Assembly: GCF_003289945.1 (NCBI RefSeq)
Contig: NZ_QMBP01000005.1
Location: forward strand, 1-64,000
From: Mesorhizobium hawassense
Lineage (GTDB): Bacteria > Pseudomonadota > Alphaproteobacteria > Rhizobiales > Rhizobiaceae
Direction: 5' to 3'
Length of the DNA: 64,000 bases
This document shows positions 8,907 to 16,851 of this stretch, one piece after another. A program made the position numbers and the translations under genes. Each line of letters starts with the position of its first letter. Position 1 is the stretch's first letter. The notes below the pieces were generated by a model, which did no database searches, was not told the DNA's origin, and worked only from the letters and a program-made list of their open reading frames with translations.

Positions 8907-9005
8907 ATGAAGAAAGAATACTCGAAGCCGACGCTCGTCCGCATAGGCCGGCTCTCGGCCCAGACCGCGCAGCAGGCCGGATCGGATTCGCAGGCGCCGG
9001 AGTAA
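8907..9005 (+). CDS. Orphan lasso-peptide-type RiPP precursor-like peptide
   Basis: A 32-residue peptide gene below the usual length cut-off. It matches the lasso-peptide leader motif YxxPxLxxxGxxxxxT exactly: Tyr5, Pro8, Leu10, Gly14 and Thr20. Thr20 would be the penultimate leader residue, leaving a core of about 11 residues (QQAGSDSQAPE). That core has no Asp or Glu at ring position 7-9 from its first residue, so a classic lasso ring is not possible without a shifted cleavage site. No B1, B2 or C maturation genes are in the window. Similar 'lasso leader-containing' orphans are annotated in other Rhizobiales. A CTTGACA lies about 50 bp upstream. Confidence 0.65.
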   Translation: MKKEYSKPTLVRIGRLSAQTAQQAGSDSQAPE

Positions 9006-9275
9006 GGCGCGGCTTCTTTTCGACGGGAATGTGAATCAGAACATCGGGCGATGGGCTTAAGCGTCTGCGGTACAGGCCATGCGTTCCGACACCCGGCACG
9101 CAAGCTGTGCGGCCGATCCCGGTAAATTAGTTTGCATGCATATGTTTCAAGCCATCCCGGCTTCGTGAAGCATTTCACCGTTCGCGCGCAATCCCCTGGT
9201 TACAGACGCATCGCAAAAGCGGCGCCGGGTGAATGGGCGGCGCCGGTTTGCGCCGCTGATTTATGGGAGTTTGCG

Positions 9276-9431
9276 ATGTTCAAAAGTCTCAACCGAATCC
9301 GCGCCGCCTTCGCGCAGGCCAGCAAGCGCCGCCGCACGACGCGCGAACTCAACGAATTGCCGACCGAGATCAAGAAGGACATCGGCTGGCCGGACAGGGC
9401 CGAGCCGGACGAAATCCGGTTGCCGTTCTGA
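9276..9431 (+). CDS. DUF1127 small protein
   Basis: This 51-residue basic protein carries a C-terminal DUF1127 motif ('RELNELPTEIKKDIGWPDR'). Family members are small arginine-rich proteins; some alphaproteobacterial ones affect RNA turnover and phosphate or carbon metabolism. The ATG at 9276 is chosen because GGGAG lies 5-9 nt upstream and family members are about 50 residues long. The open frame extends upstream without a start signal. Confidence 0.75.
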   Translation: MFKSLNRIRAAFAQASKRRRTTRELNELPTEIKKDIGWPDRAEPDEIRLPF

Positions 9432-9539
9432 GGCAAAGACAAACGCGCCGCCCCAACGCGGGCGGCATGTCGCCGGGTTCGGCCGCCGGCGTCGGCCGAT
9501 CACACATGGTGGTCCGGCCACGCCTTTCAGGAAACGTCC

Positions 9540-9836
9540 TCAGCCAATTTCGGCAACGACTGTCCCGGACACCGGATCGGTCACGCCGAGATCGCCGCCG
9601 AGATCCTCCAGCATATCGCGGAACGTGTCGAGAATGCCGATCATCATCGGGCGCGCCGCGGCGAGGCTGTCCATGTCGTTCCACTCGCCGACCATGCAGA
9701 ATGTGCGCTCGCCGGTCTTGATGAGCGCACCTTTGCGAAAGCCCTTGGCGTTCAGCGAAACCTTCGCGTGCGCGTCGACGAAGGCTTTCTCCTTGCCTGG
9801 CTTGGTACGAAAACGGACGACGTTGTAGGCGGTCAT
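9540..9836 (-). CDS. Antibiotic biosynthesis monooxygenase-like (dimeric alpha/beta barrel) protein
   Basis: A 98-residue protein with a ferredoxin-like dimeric alpha/beta barrel pattern ('YNVVRFRTKPGKEKAFVDAH' then 'FCMVGEWNDMDSLAAARP'). Such proteins include heme-degrading and quinone-forming monooxygenases and many of unknown role. It lies 12 bp downstream of a GYD-domain gene on the same strand, and the two are probably co-transcribed. No cofactor-binding residue can be assigned. Confidence 0.75.
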   Translation of the reverse strand: MTAYNVVRFRTKPGKEKAFVDAHAKVSLNAKGFRKGALIKTGERTFCMVGEWNDMDSLAAARPMMIGILDTFRDMLEDLGGDLGVTDPVSGTVVAEIG

Positions 9837-9848
9837 GGCGTCCTCCCG

Positions 9849-10163
9849 TCAGCCGGCGGGCTTGTAGGCGCCGGCTGCCTTGTTGGCGGCCGCGATCACT
9901 GCCTTCATGTCGAGCTCTTCGAGGACGACGAGATCGCTCACCGAACCGCTTGCCCGCACGGCAAGCGTCATACCCATCCCGGCAATCTGGTCCGGAACCT
10001 CGCCATTGACGATGACGTCGTAGAGGCCGCGCGTGAACATCAGGCTGTTCATCCGGCCGCCGACGCTTTCAAACAGCGCCGCGATGGCTACTTCCCGGTT
10101 CGATCCTTGCATCAGCCCTTTGGCGGCATGGGGTTCGTAAGTCGCGAGTATGGTAACCTTCAT
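9849..10163 (-). CDS. GYD domain-containing protein
   Basis: A 104-residue protein of the GYD family, named after a Gly-Tyr-Asp motif, here seen as 'TRGLYDVIVNGEVPD'. The fold is a ferredoxin-like small barrel and the function is unknown. It is the first gene of a two-gene minus-strand unit with the monooxygenase-like gene. GGAGGA precedes the ATG. Confidence 0.8.
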   Translation of the reverse strand: MKVTILATYEPHAAKGLMQGSNREVAIAALFESVGGRMNSLMFTRGLYDVIVNGEVPDQIAGMGMTLAVRASGSVSDLVVLEELDMKAVIAAANKAAGAYKPAG

Positions 10164-10400
10164 GGGATCCTCCTCCAGATATCATGAGCGCCCGGCTGCT
10201 CGAGCAGCGCGGACTTGCTGGCTTTTCCTTGGTATTTGACCTGGTCCGTGGACCGCCGGGACGACATGGCCAACGGCGGTTCAGCCGGAGCATGGCTTCG
10301 GCTTCCTACAATATGCGCTTTTTCTAATATAACGACAATCCCGCCATGTGCCGGCGGCGGGGGCCCTTGCCCGCTTATCGACCGTCGCGAGTGGCTGTCG

Positions 10401-11141
10401 TTATCCCAGCCACCACCACAGCCCGCCAATCGCAAACGCGATGGCCAGCGCGACGCCAGCCAGCATCGCATAGGATCCCATGATCATCCCGCTGATGATC
10501 TTCTTGATGCTGGCACGGTCGTTGAGGTTGGGGAAGGGCTCATTGGGCAGCGCGACGCCGAGGAAATCGCAGAGCGGCGCCCAGCCGTCGCTGGCCTTGA
10601 ACACCAGGAGCTTCTCCGGCGGCACCGCCGCCTTCACCTCGGAGATATAGGCATTGTAGCGCGCCACCGCCTTGTCGCGGTCGTCCATCACGCCCTTCAG
10701 CGTTCGGCCCCAGACCAGCTTGCGTGACATGTCGCCGAACTTGCGGCCGAACGGCGTCAGCCATTCCAGCACTTTGAACTGCCAGACATTTTCCGTGAAG
10801 TAGATCGTGTCGATGGTGCTGTCGTACCAGGCTTCGGCGCCGCGCGGATGCAGCGTCAGAAGCACTTTTGCTTCCGGATAGGCAGCCATCAGCTCGCGCC
10901 ACACGCAGCAGCCGGGATTGTCGACGGTCGCCCGGTAATTGGCGAAGACCCGGTTCCAGTCGTGCTGGCTGCCCGGCTGGCTGTTCGCCACCTTGCGCCA
11001 GAAGTCGAGATGGCCCTTGTTGGCCTTGTTGATGATGACTTCCTGCATATGGTAGCTCGGAAAGCCAAGCCGGTTCAGCGCGGCGAAAGTCGACCATGTG
11101 CCGGTGCGGCCGAACCCGGCCCCGATGAGTTCGAGTGTCAT
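10401..11141 (-). CDS. Sulfotransferase family protein
   Basis: A 246-residue sulfotransferase-like protein. Its N-terminal 'GAGFGRTGTWSTFAALNRLG' is the PAPS 5'-phosphosulfate-binding loop of the family. A hydrophobic C-terminal stretch of about 25 residues ending 'GGLWWWLG' may anchor it in the membrane. The ATG at 11141 is chosen because AGGGGG lies 6 nt upstream; ATG 11147 is possible. Proteins of this group are common in alphaproteobacteria, with acceptors mostly unknown. It diverges from the aminotransferase gene across 285 bp. Confidence 0.8.
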   Translation of the reverse strand: MTLELIGAGFGRTGTWSTFAALNRLGFPSYHMQEVIINKANKGHLDFWRKVANSQPGSQHDWNRVFANYRATVDNPGCCVWRELMAAYPEAKVLLTLHPRGAEAWYDSTIDTIYFTENVWQFKVLEWLTPFGRKFGDMSRKLVWGRTLKGVMDDRDKAVARYNAYISEVKAAVPPEKLLVFKASDGWAPLCDFLGVALPNEPFPNLNDRASIKKIISGMIMGSYAMLAGVALAIAFAIGGLWWWLG

Positions 11142-11380
11142 GCGCATCCCCCTGCAGCCGGATTGTTTTTCTCTCAGTTGCCGGCTAGCTGGTTGCGATC
11201 GTGCGCCTGGCCAAACCATGGCGCAATGGTTTTTCATTAGCATTTGCGAAAATCCGGGGCCAACGCATGTCGCCCAAAAGTGCGAATCGGTTTTGCGAGT
11301 ACGATTTGCGTGAAAGAATGTCGTCTGAACGATGCGCCATGACCGTTTTGTGTATTCACGCGAGGCGCCGCGACTGATAA

Positions 11381-11401
11381 TAGGTCAACCAAGCTGACCT
11401 A
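11381..11401. promoter_or_regulatory. Candidate operator upstream of aminotransferase
   Basis: A perfect inverted repeat TAGGTCA-N7-TGACCTA is centred about 37 bp before the aminotransferase start. Its half-site is the same as the GGTCA/TGACC half-site in the MFS-lysR region. The binding protein is not encoded next to it. Confidence 0.4.
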
Positions 11402-11427
11402 AATAGAAGCACTGCGGGAGGTGCGCC

Positions 11428-12633
11428 TTGACCCTGTTGAACCTTCTGGCCTCGCGCTCGTCGCGCATGAAGGCTTCGGAAATCCGCGAGCTGTTGAAGC
11501 TGCTCGACCAGCCGGACATCATTTCGTTTGCCGGCGGCATTCCCGACCCGTCGCTGTTTCCGGCGCAGGCGATCGGCGATGCCTACCAGGCCGTGCTCGG
11601 CGGCCCGGAAGCAGGGACGGCCTTGCAATACCAGGTCAGTGAGGGCTTCCTGCCGCTGCGCAAATGGCTGGCCGGCCAGATGGGCAAGCTCGGTATCCAG
11701 TGCGACGAAGGCAATATCTTCATCACCTCCGGCTCGCAGCAGGCGCTCGACTATCTCGGCAAGCTCTTTTTGTCCCCCGGCGACACGGCCTTGGTCACCT
11801 GGCCGACCTATCTCGGCGCGCTGCAGGCCTTCAACGCCTATGAGCCGCGCTACGACCGGCTGAACACCGCCGGGGGCAACATGACGCCGGAGGCCTATCG
11901 CGCCGCTGCGGCTGCGAATGGCGGCAAGGTGAAATTCGCCTACCTGGTGCCGGATTTCGCCAACCCGACCGGCAACACGCTGGACGCCAGGCAGCGCGAG
12001 GCGGTGCTCGACCTTGCGGGCGACCTCGACATCGCCGTGATCGAGGACGCCGCCTACCGGGCGCTGCGCTATGACGGCGAGGGCGTGCCGCCGATCCTGG
12101 CGCTCGACTGCGCCCGTTCGGGCGGCATCGACAAGGCGCGCACGCTCTATTGCGGTTCCTTCTCGAAAATCCTGTCGCCCGGCATGCGCGTCGGCTGGGT
12201 CTGCGCGCCGCGCCATGTCGTGGAAAAGCTGGTGCTGATGAAGCAGGCCTCCGACCTGCACAGCCCGTCGATCAACCAGATGGTCATGCACCGCGTCGCC
12301 GAAACCATCTTCGACGATCAGGTGGACAAGCTGATCGGCGCCTATCGCAAGCGCCGCGACGGGCTGCTTGGCGCGCTCGAAGCCAATATGCCCGACGGCA
12401 TTTCCTGGAGCCGCCCGGACGGCGGCATGTTCGTCTGGCTGACGCTGCCGGAAGGCACGGATGCCACCGAATTGCTGGCGCGTTCGGTCAAGGAGGCGCG
12501 CGTCGCCTTCGTGCCCGGCAACGCCTTCCACGCCGACGGCACCGGCCGCAACACGCTGCGCATGTCGTTTACGTTGGCCGACGACCGCGCGGTGGGCGAG
12601 GGCGTGCCGAGGCTGGCCAAGCTGCTGAAGTAA
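11428..12633 (+). CDS. PLP-dependent aminotransferase, 2-aminoadipate/MocR-type fold class I
   Basis: A 401-residue fold-type I aminotransferase similar to LysN and aromatic or valine-pyruvate transaminases. Markers are 'SFAGGIPDPSLFP' near the N terminus, Asn-Pro-Thr-Gly at 179-182 and the PLP lysine Lys247 in 'GSFSKILSPGMRVGW'. Translation starts at TTG with GGGAGG upstream. No amino-acid pathway genes flank it, so the amino donor is not defined. An inverted repeat before the gene suggests repression or activation by a dimeric regulator. Confidence 0.85.
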   Translation: MTLLNLLASRSSRMKASEIRELLKLLDQPDIISFAGGIPDPSLFPAQAIGDAYQAVLGGPEAGTALQYQVSEGFLPLRKWLAGQMGKLGIQCDEGNIFITSGSQQALDYLGKLFLSPGDTALVTWPTYLGALQAFNAYEPRYDRLNTAGGNMTPEAYRAAAAANGGKVKFAYLVPDFANPTGNTLDARQREAVLDLAGDLDIAVIEDAAYRALRYDGEGVPPILALDCARSGGIDKARTLYCGSFSKILSPGMRVGWVCAPRHVVEKLVLMKQASDLHSPSINQMVMHRVAETIFDDQVDKLIGAYRKRRDGLLGALEANMPDGISWSRPDGGMFVWLTLPEGTDATELLARSVKEARVAFVPGNAFHADGTGRNTLRMSFTLADDRAVGEGVPRLAKLLK

Positions 12634-12657
12634 GGGACGCGCGGCGTCTAAGCTGCC

Positions 12658-12810
12658 AATCTCCCCCCTCGTGGGGGAGATGTCCGGCAGGACAGAGGGG
12701 GGCGCGAGGAACGCGGCCTTTCCGTCTTGTCCGTCTTCCAACCGCTGAGACGCGGGCGGGACAGCGCCCCCCTCTGCCTTGCCAGGCTTCTCTCCCACAA
12801 GGGGGAGATC
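12658..12810. repeat. Intergenic palindromic element (RIME-like), copy 3
   Basis: A third copy of the element at 2836 and 5296, about 153 bp, lying directly after the aminotransferase gene. The outer arms are conserved (CTCCCCCCTCGTGGGGGAG and its counterpart); the middle is different and shorter. Confidence 0.8.
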
Positions 12811-12899
12811 AGCAGTTTAATTCGCCGGCTATCACCTGTCTCTCGCGCAGGCGTGATTGGTAGTGCGCAGGCGTGATTATCGGCCCGGCCGGTTCCTCG

Positions 12900-13008
12900 G
12901 CTAGGGTCGCGACCGATCCAACACCCCCTGGATCGACCCGACCGTGGTGTCCCACCTCCATGGTCCGTATGAAAGAGCCCCGACGGCCTCCACCGGCGGG
13001 GCTTTTTC
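12900..13008 (+). ncRNA. Candidate trans-acting sRNA with C-rich loops (alpha-r14-like layout)
   Basis: No protein gene is seen here. Three hairpins follow one another: CGATCCA/TGGATCG (12914-12935, loop ACACCCCC), ACCGTGG/CCATGGT (12941-12964, loop TGTCCCACCT) and AGCCCCG/CGGGGCT (12976-13003), whose apical loop is CCTCCA and which is followed by five T. C-rich loops complementary to Shine-Dalgarno sequences plus an intrinsic terminator match the layout of the alpha-r14/CcsR group of alphaproteobacterial sRNAs. I could not confirm the family. The 5' end is a guess. Two 14-bp direct repeats (12845-12858 and 12865-12878) lie just upstream. Confidence 0.45.
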
Positions 13009-13089
13009 GTTTTCCGTGCAGGCCGGCGCGTCGGCTGCCCTCTTTCGGGCCGCTTTTGCGCTACGCTGCGTTATCTCAGGGAGGATAGG

Positions 13090-13635
13090 ATGAGTTTGCG
13101 CCTCGGCTTCATCACGCTAGCCCTTGCTGCCTTCGCCACCCAGGCGCAGGCGTTCGAGATCTCCAGCCCGTCGGTCTCCGACGGCAAATGGGATGCGAAA
13201 CATCTCGGCGACAAGGCCGGCTGCGGCGGCAAGAGCGTCTCGATCGCGCTTGCCTGGAAGGACCCGCCGGCCGGCACCAAAAGCTACGCGCTGACCATGT
13301 TCGATACTGACGCCAATGGCGGCAAGGGTTTCTGGCACTGGCTGGCCTGGAACATCCCGGCCAGCGCCAAGGGTCTGAGCGAAGGCGCCGGCGCGCAGGG
13401 CGGCAAGCGCATGCCCAGGGGCTCGGTGCTGGGCAAGGGCGGCGTTGGCCGCGCCGGCTATTTCGGCCCATGCCCGCCGCCGGGCAGCGGCGAGCACCAC
13501 TATGTCTTCACGCTCTATGCGCTCGGCGAAAAGACGCTGCGCATTCCTGACAATCCGCTGCCGGACATGGTCTCGGTCGCCGCCAAGAGCTCGGCGCTGG
13601 GCGAGGCGAGCGTGACGTATACATACGGGAGGTAG
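13090..13635 (+). CDS. YbhB/YbcL (PEBP, Raf-kinase-inhibitor-like) family secreted protein
   Basis: A 181-residue protein with a cleavable signal peptide (cut after 'TQAQA', about residue 21) and a phosphatidylethanolamine-binding-protein fold. The conserved PEBP segments are 'DPPAGTKSYALTMFDTDA', 'FWHWLAWNIP' and 'GPCPPPGSGEHHYVF'. It is expected in the periplasm. Bacterial members are poorly characterised, and kinase inhibition is not implied. GGGAGG precedes the ATG. Confidence 0.88.
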   Translation: MSLRLGFITLALAAFATQAQAFEISSPSVSDGKWDAKHLGDKAGCGGKSVSIALAWKDPPAGTKSYALTMFDTDANGGKGFWHWLAWNIPASAKGLSEGAGAQGGKRMPRGSVLGKGGVGRAGYFGPCPPPGSGEHHYVFTLYALGEKTLRIPDNPLPDMVSVAAKSSALGEASVTYTYGR

Positions 13636-13663
13636 CGGAGTTGATCTCCCAGCGACCTTCGCA

Positions 13664-13824
13664 TTCGTCATCCTAGGGCGAAGCAAGGAGCGAAGCGACG
13701 CGCGCAGACCCTAGGATCCATGCCGTGGCGCTAAAGCGTTGCAACGGTTACAGAATTCTGCACCGTTGCGCTCCACGAGAGAGGTCACGGCATGGATCCT
13801 CGGGTCAAGCCCGAGGATGACGAA
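13664..13824. repeat. Palindromic intergenic element, second family; RIME fragment at 13856-13887
   Basis: An inverted-repeat element of about 160 bp. The ends are TTCGTCATCCTAGGG and CCCGAGGATGACGAA, with internal complementary words GGATCCATGCCGTG and CACGGCATGGATCC. It differs in sequence from the RIME-like copies. A 30-bp piece of a RIME-like arm (CCCCCCTCTGGCCTGCCGG) follows before the yghU stop codon. Confidence 0.7.
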
Positions 13825-13887
13825 GCGTTGGCTGGGCCGAGAACCAAGCGCTGAAAGCTGCCCCCCTCTGGCCTGCCGGCCAAGCAT

Positions 13888-14757
13888 TTACTCCGCCGCT
13901 TGCAGCTTGTCCTGCGTCTTCGTCTCGAAGTCGCTGGCGTCGTGGCGCTCGCGCAGCTGGAACGCCGGATCGCCGGACATGCGGTTGACCATGCGGCCGC
14001 GCTTCACCGCTGGCCGCGCGTCGATCGCGTCGGCCCAGCGCTGCACGTTCTTGTATTCGTGCACCGAGAGGAACTGATGGGCGTCGTTGTAGCTGCGGCC
14101 CTTGGCGAGCCCGCCATACCAGGGCCACACCGCCATGTCGGCGATGGTGTAGTCGGGGCCGGCGAGATATTCGCTCTCCGCCAGCCGGCGGTCGAGCACG
14201 TCCATCTGCCGCTTGGTCTCCATGGCGAAGCGGTCGATGGCATATTCGATCTTCTCCGGCGCATAGGCGTAGAAATGCCCGAAGCCGCCGCCGAGATAGG
14301 GGGCCGAGCCCATCTGCCAGAACAGCCATGAGAAGGTTTCGGCGCGTGCCGCGCGCTCGGTCGGCAGGAATTCGCCGAATTTCTCGGCGAGATAGGTCAG
14401 GATCGAACCGGACTCGAACACCCGAACCGGCTTCGGCTCGCTGCGGTCCATCAGCGCCGGGATCTTCGAGTTCGGATTGACCTCGACGAAGCCCGAGCCG
14501 AACTGGTCGCCGTCGCCGATCTTGATCAGCCAGGCATCGTATTCGGCGCCCTTGTGGCCGAGCGCCAGAAGCTCCTCCAGCATGATCGTTACCTTCTGGC
14601 CGTTGGGCGTGGCCAGTGAATAGAGCTGCAGCGGGTGCTTGCCCACCGGCAGTTCCTTGTCATGCGTCGGGCCGGCGATCGGCCGGTTGATCGAAGCGAA
14701 CTCGCCGCCATTCGGCTTGTTCCAGGTCCAGACTTTCGGCGGGATGTATTGGTTCAT
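13888..14757 (-). CDS. yghU: YghU-type glutathione transferase / disulfide-bond reductase
   Basis: A 289-residue glutathione-S-transferase-fold protein with the long N-terminal segment typical of YghU ('PPKVWTWNKPNGGEFASINRP'). The thioredoxin-like domain contains 'YSLATPNGQKVTIMLEE' and the cis-Pro/Ser motif region 'NSKIPALMD...ESGSILTYLAEK'. The all-helical C-terminal domain covers roughly residues 150-270. E. coli YghU binds two glutathiones and reduces disulfides. Its start region faces the pseudoprotease gene across about 220 bp that also holds a short GGGAGAAGGGAA inverted repeat. Confidence 0.9.
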   Translation of the reverse strand: MNQYIPPKVWTWNKPNGGEFASINRPIAGPTHDKELPVGKHPLQLYSLATPNGQKVTIMLEELLALGHKGAEYDAWLIKIGDGDQFGSGFVEVNPNSKIPALMDRSEPKPVRVFESGSILTYLAEKFGEFLPTERAARAETFSWLFWQMGSAPYLGGGFGHFYAYAPEKIEYAIDRFAMETKRQMDVLDRRLAESEYLAGPDYTIADMAVWPWYGGLAKGRSYNDAHQFLSVHEYKNVQRWADAIDARPAVKRGRMVNRMSGDPAFQLRERHDASDFETKTQDKLQAAE

Positions 14758-14981
14758 CGTGACGGCCTTGCGGGTTCGGGAGGGCAGCGACGTCTGCTGA
14801 TGCCGATAGACTTAGGTGCGGGTTTGCGCGCGTCAAAGAAAAAAGTTCAATTTTCGTTGAACTAGTGCTTGGGCCAGCATCTTTCCCTTCTCCCACAACA
14901 AGGGGAGAAGGGAAATCCGCCCTTGCACCGCGCGCCTTTGGCCATACTTATAGAAAAACACCCGCAATGCAGGATGGATCG

Positions 14982-15884
14982 ATGACCATCGAGAAAATTT
15001 CGCGCTCCGTCGTTGCCGTGCGCGCCACGGTTCCGGACGACGCTTTCACCGCCAATGCGCTCGGCACGCGCCGCGAGGGCAGCGGCGTGGTGATCCGCGA
15101 CAACGGGCTGGTGCTCACCATCGGCTACCTCATCACCGAGGCCGAGGAGGTGTGGCTGACCGACCAGGACGGCCGCGTGGTCGCGGCACATGCTCTGGCC
15201 TATGACCAGGAGACCGGCTTCGGCCTGGTGCAGGCATTGTCGCCGCTCAATCTGCCGGCGGTCCAGCTCGGCAACGCCAGCAAGGCCAGTATCGGCGACG
15301 CCGTGACGCTCGCCGACGGCATCGGCCAGCAGGTCGACGCCCACATCGTCACCAAGCAGGAGTTCGCCGGCTACTGGGAATATCTGATCGACGAGGCGAT
15401 CTTCACCGCGCCCGCGCATCCGTCCTGGGGCGGGGCGGGCCTGTTCGACCGCGACGGCAAGCTGCTCGGCGTCGGCTCGCTGCGCCTGCAGATGAGCCGC
15501 GCCGGCGAGGTTGCCGACATCAACATGGTCGTGCCGATCGACCTCTTGCGGCCGATCCTTGACGACCTCATCAAGCGCGGCCAGGCGGCCAAGGCGCCGC
15601 GTCCGTGGCTCGGCGCCTTCTCGGCCGAGTCGAACGGCATGGTGGTGGTGATGAGCGTGGCCGAGGGCGGCCCGGCGGCAAAGGCGGGCCTGCGCCAGGG
15701 CGACATCATCTCCGACGTGCGCGACGGCGAGGTCGACGGTCTCGCCGATTTCTACAGAAAACTCTGGGAGAACCCGGCCGGCTCGGAAATTCCGCTGCGC
15801 GTCGTGCGCGACGGCCGCGAGACCTGGCTGCGCGTCAAATCCGCCGACCGCAATTCCTTCCTGAAGAAGCCGCAGCTGCAGTAG
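14982..15884 (+). CDS. HtrA/DegP-like pseudoprotease with PDZ domain
   Basis: A 300-residue protein with a trypsin-like (S1C) domain at about residues 1-200 and a PDZ domain at about 210-290 ('GGPAAKAGLRQGDIISDVRDGEV'). Alignment by eye to HtrA shows all three catalytic positions changed: the His segment reads 'GLVLTIGYLITEA', the Asp segment 'DQETGFGLVQA', and the GNSGG loop 'HPSWGGAGL'. No signal peptide is seen, so a cytoplasmic role is likely. The ATG at 14982 follows AGGATGG; an ATG at 14967 would add five residues. It is probably a binding or scaffold protein. A LysR gene starts 13 bp after its stop. Confidence 0.8.
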   Translation: MTIEKISRSVVAVRATVPDDAFTANALGTRREGSGVVIRDNGLVLTIGYLITEAEEVWLTDQDGRVVAAHALAYDQETGFGLVQALSPLNLPAVQLGNASKASIGDAVTLADGIGQQVDAHIVTKQEFAGYWEYLIDEAIFTAPAHPSWGGAGLFDRDGKLLGVGSLRLQMSRAGEVADINMVVPIDLLRPILDDLIKRGQAAKAPRPWLGAFSAESNGMVVVMSVAEGGPAAKAGLRQGDIISDVRDGEVDGLADFYRKLWENPAGSEIPLRVVRDGRETWLRVKSADRNSFLKKPQLQ

Positions 15885-15897
15885 CGCCGCCCGCCCG

Positions 15898-16851
15898 ATG
15901 CATCCGAGGCTGCTGACGACCTTTCTGGCGGTCGCGCGAACACGCAACGTCACGCGCGCCGCGCAAGAGGTCAATCTCGCCCAGTCGAGCGTCAGCGACC
16001 AGATCCAGGCGCTGGAGGCCGAGCTTGGCGCCAGCCTCTTCACCCGCTCGCGGCAGGGGCTGGACCTGACGCCGGCGGGCGAGGCGCTGAAACCCTACGC
16101 CGAGGATCTGCTGGCGCTCGCCGACGACGCACGCGCCGCCATCGACGCCACCAGGGCAGGGACGGCCGGCAGCCTTTCGATCGGCGCGCTGGAGACGATC
16201 GCCGCCGCAAGGCTGGCTCCATGGCTCGCCGCTTTTCGCGCCGCGCACGCGGGCATCGATATCAAGCTCAGGATCGCCGGCAGCGGCGAGTTGCTGCGCC
16301 GGCTGGGCGAGGGCGAGATCGACGTCGCCTTCTGCTTCGAGCGGCCCGCCGATCTTGAAGTTGCCGACGCGCCGGACCAGCGCCTGATGAGGCGCGTCGT
16401 GGCACACGAGCCATTGGCCCTGATCGCGCCGCCCGGCGACAACCGGGTGGATGTCGATCTGGCGGCGCTAGCCGAAAAGCATTTCGTCGCCACCGAGACC
16501 GGCTGCGTCTACCGCGCCATGGTCGACAAGGCGTTTGCCGAGGCAGGCCTGGGCAAACCCGGCCTCGCCGCCGAAGCCGGTAGCATCGACGCCATCGCCG
16601 GGCTGGTGGCGGCCGGCGCCGGCTTTGGCCTCGTGCCGCGGCTGGCGGTCGCCGCCGCGATCGATCGCGGCGAGGTGGCCGAGCTTGCCTGGCCCGGCCC
16701 GGTTCGCTCGGCCGACATCGTCATGACCTGGCGGCGCCGCCGCGTCCAGCCGCCGGCGCTGAAGGCGCTGCTTGCTGCTGTCGATGAGGGCTTTGCTTCG
16801 GTCAGCTCAGCCGGTGCCCGCCCTCGACATGCAGTGTCGTCCCCGTCGTAA
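15898..16851 (+). CDS. LysR family transcriptional regulator
   Basis: A 317-residue LysR regulator. The DNA-binding helix-turn-helix is at residues 1-60 ('NVTRAAQEVNLAQSSVSDQIQALE'); the effector domain follows from about residue 90. It starts 13 bp after the HtrA-like gene, so the two may be co-transcribed. Its last 50 bp overlap the 3' end of a convergent SDR gene, and the final 15 or so residues ('SSAGARPRHAVSSPS') look like a read-through tail rather than family sequence. Confidence 0.88.
   Translation: MHPRLLTTFLAVARTRNVTRAAQEVNLAQSSVSDQIQALEAELGASLFTRSRQGLDLTPAGEALKPYAEDLLALADDARAAIDATRAGTAGSLSIGALETIAAARLAPWLAAFRAAHAGIDIKLRIAGSGELLRRLGEGEIDVAFCFERPADLEVADAPDQRLMRRVVAHEPLALIAPPGDNRVDVDLAALAEKHFVATETGCVYRAMVDKAFAEAGLGKPGLAAEAGSIDAIAGLVAAGAGFGLVPRLAVAAAIDRGEVAELAWPGPVRSADIVMTWRRRRVQPPALKALLAAVDEGFASVSSAGARPRHAVSSPS

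Noticed and set aside
11356..12798. 480-codon minus-strand frame over the aminotransferase gene
   Set aside because: It starts inside a palindromic repeat and has shadow composition.
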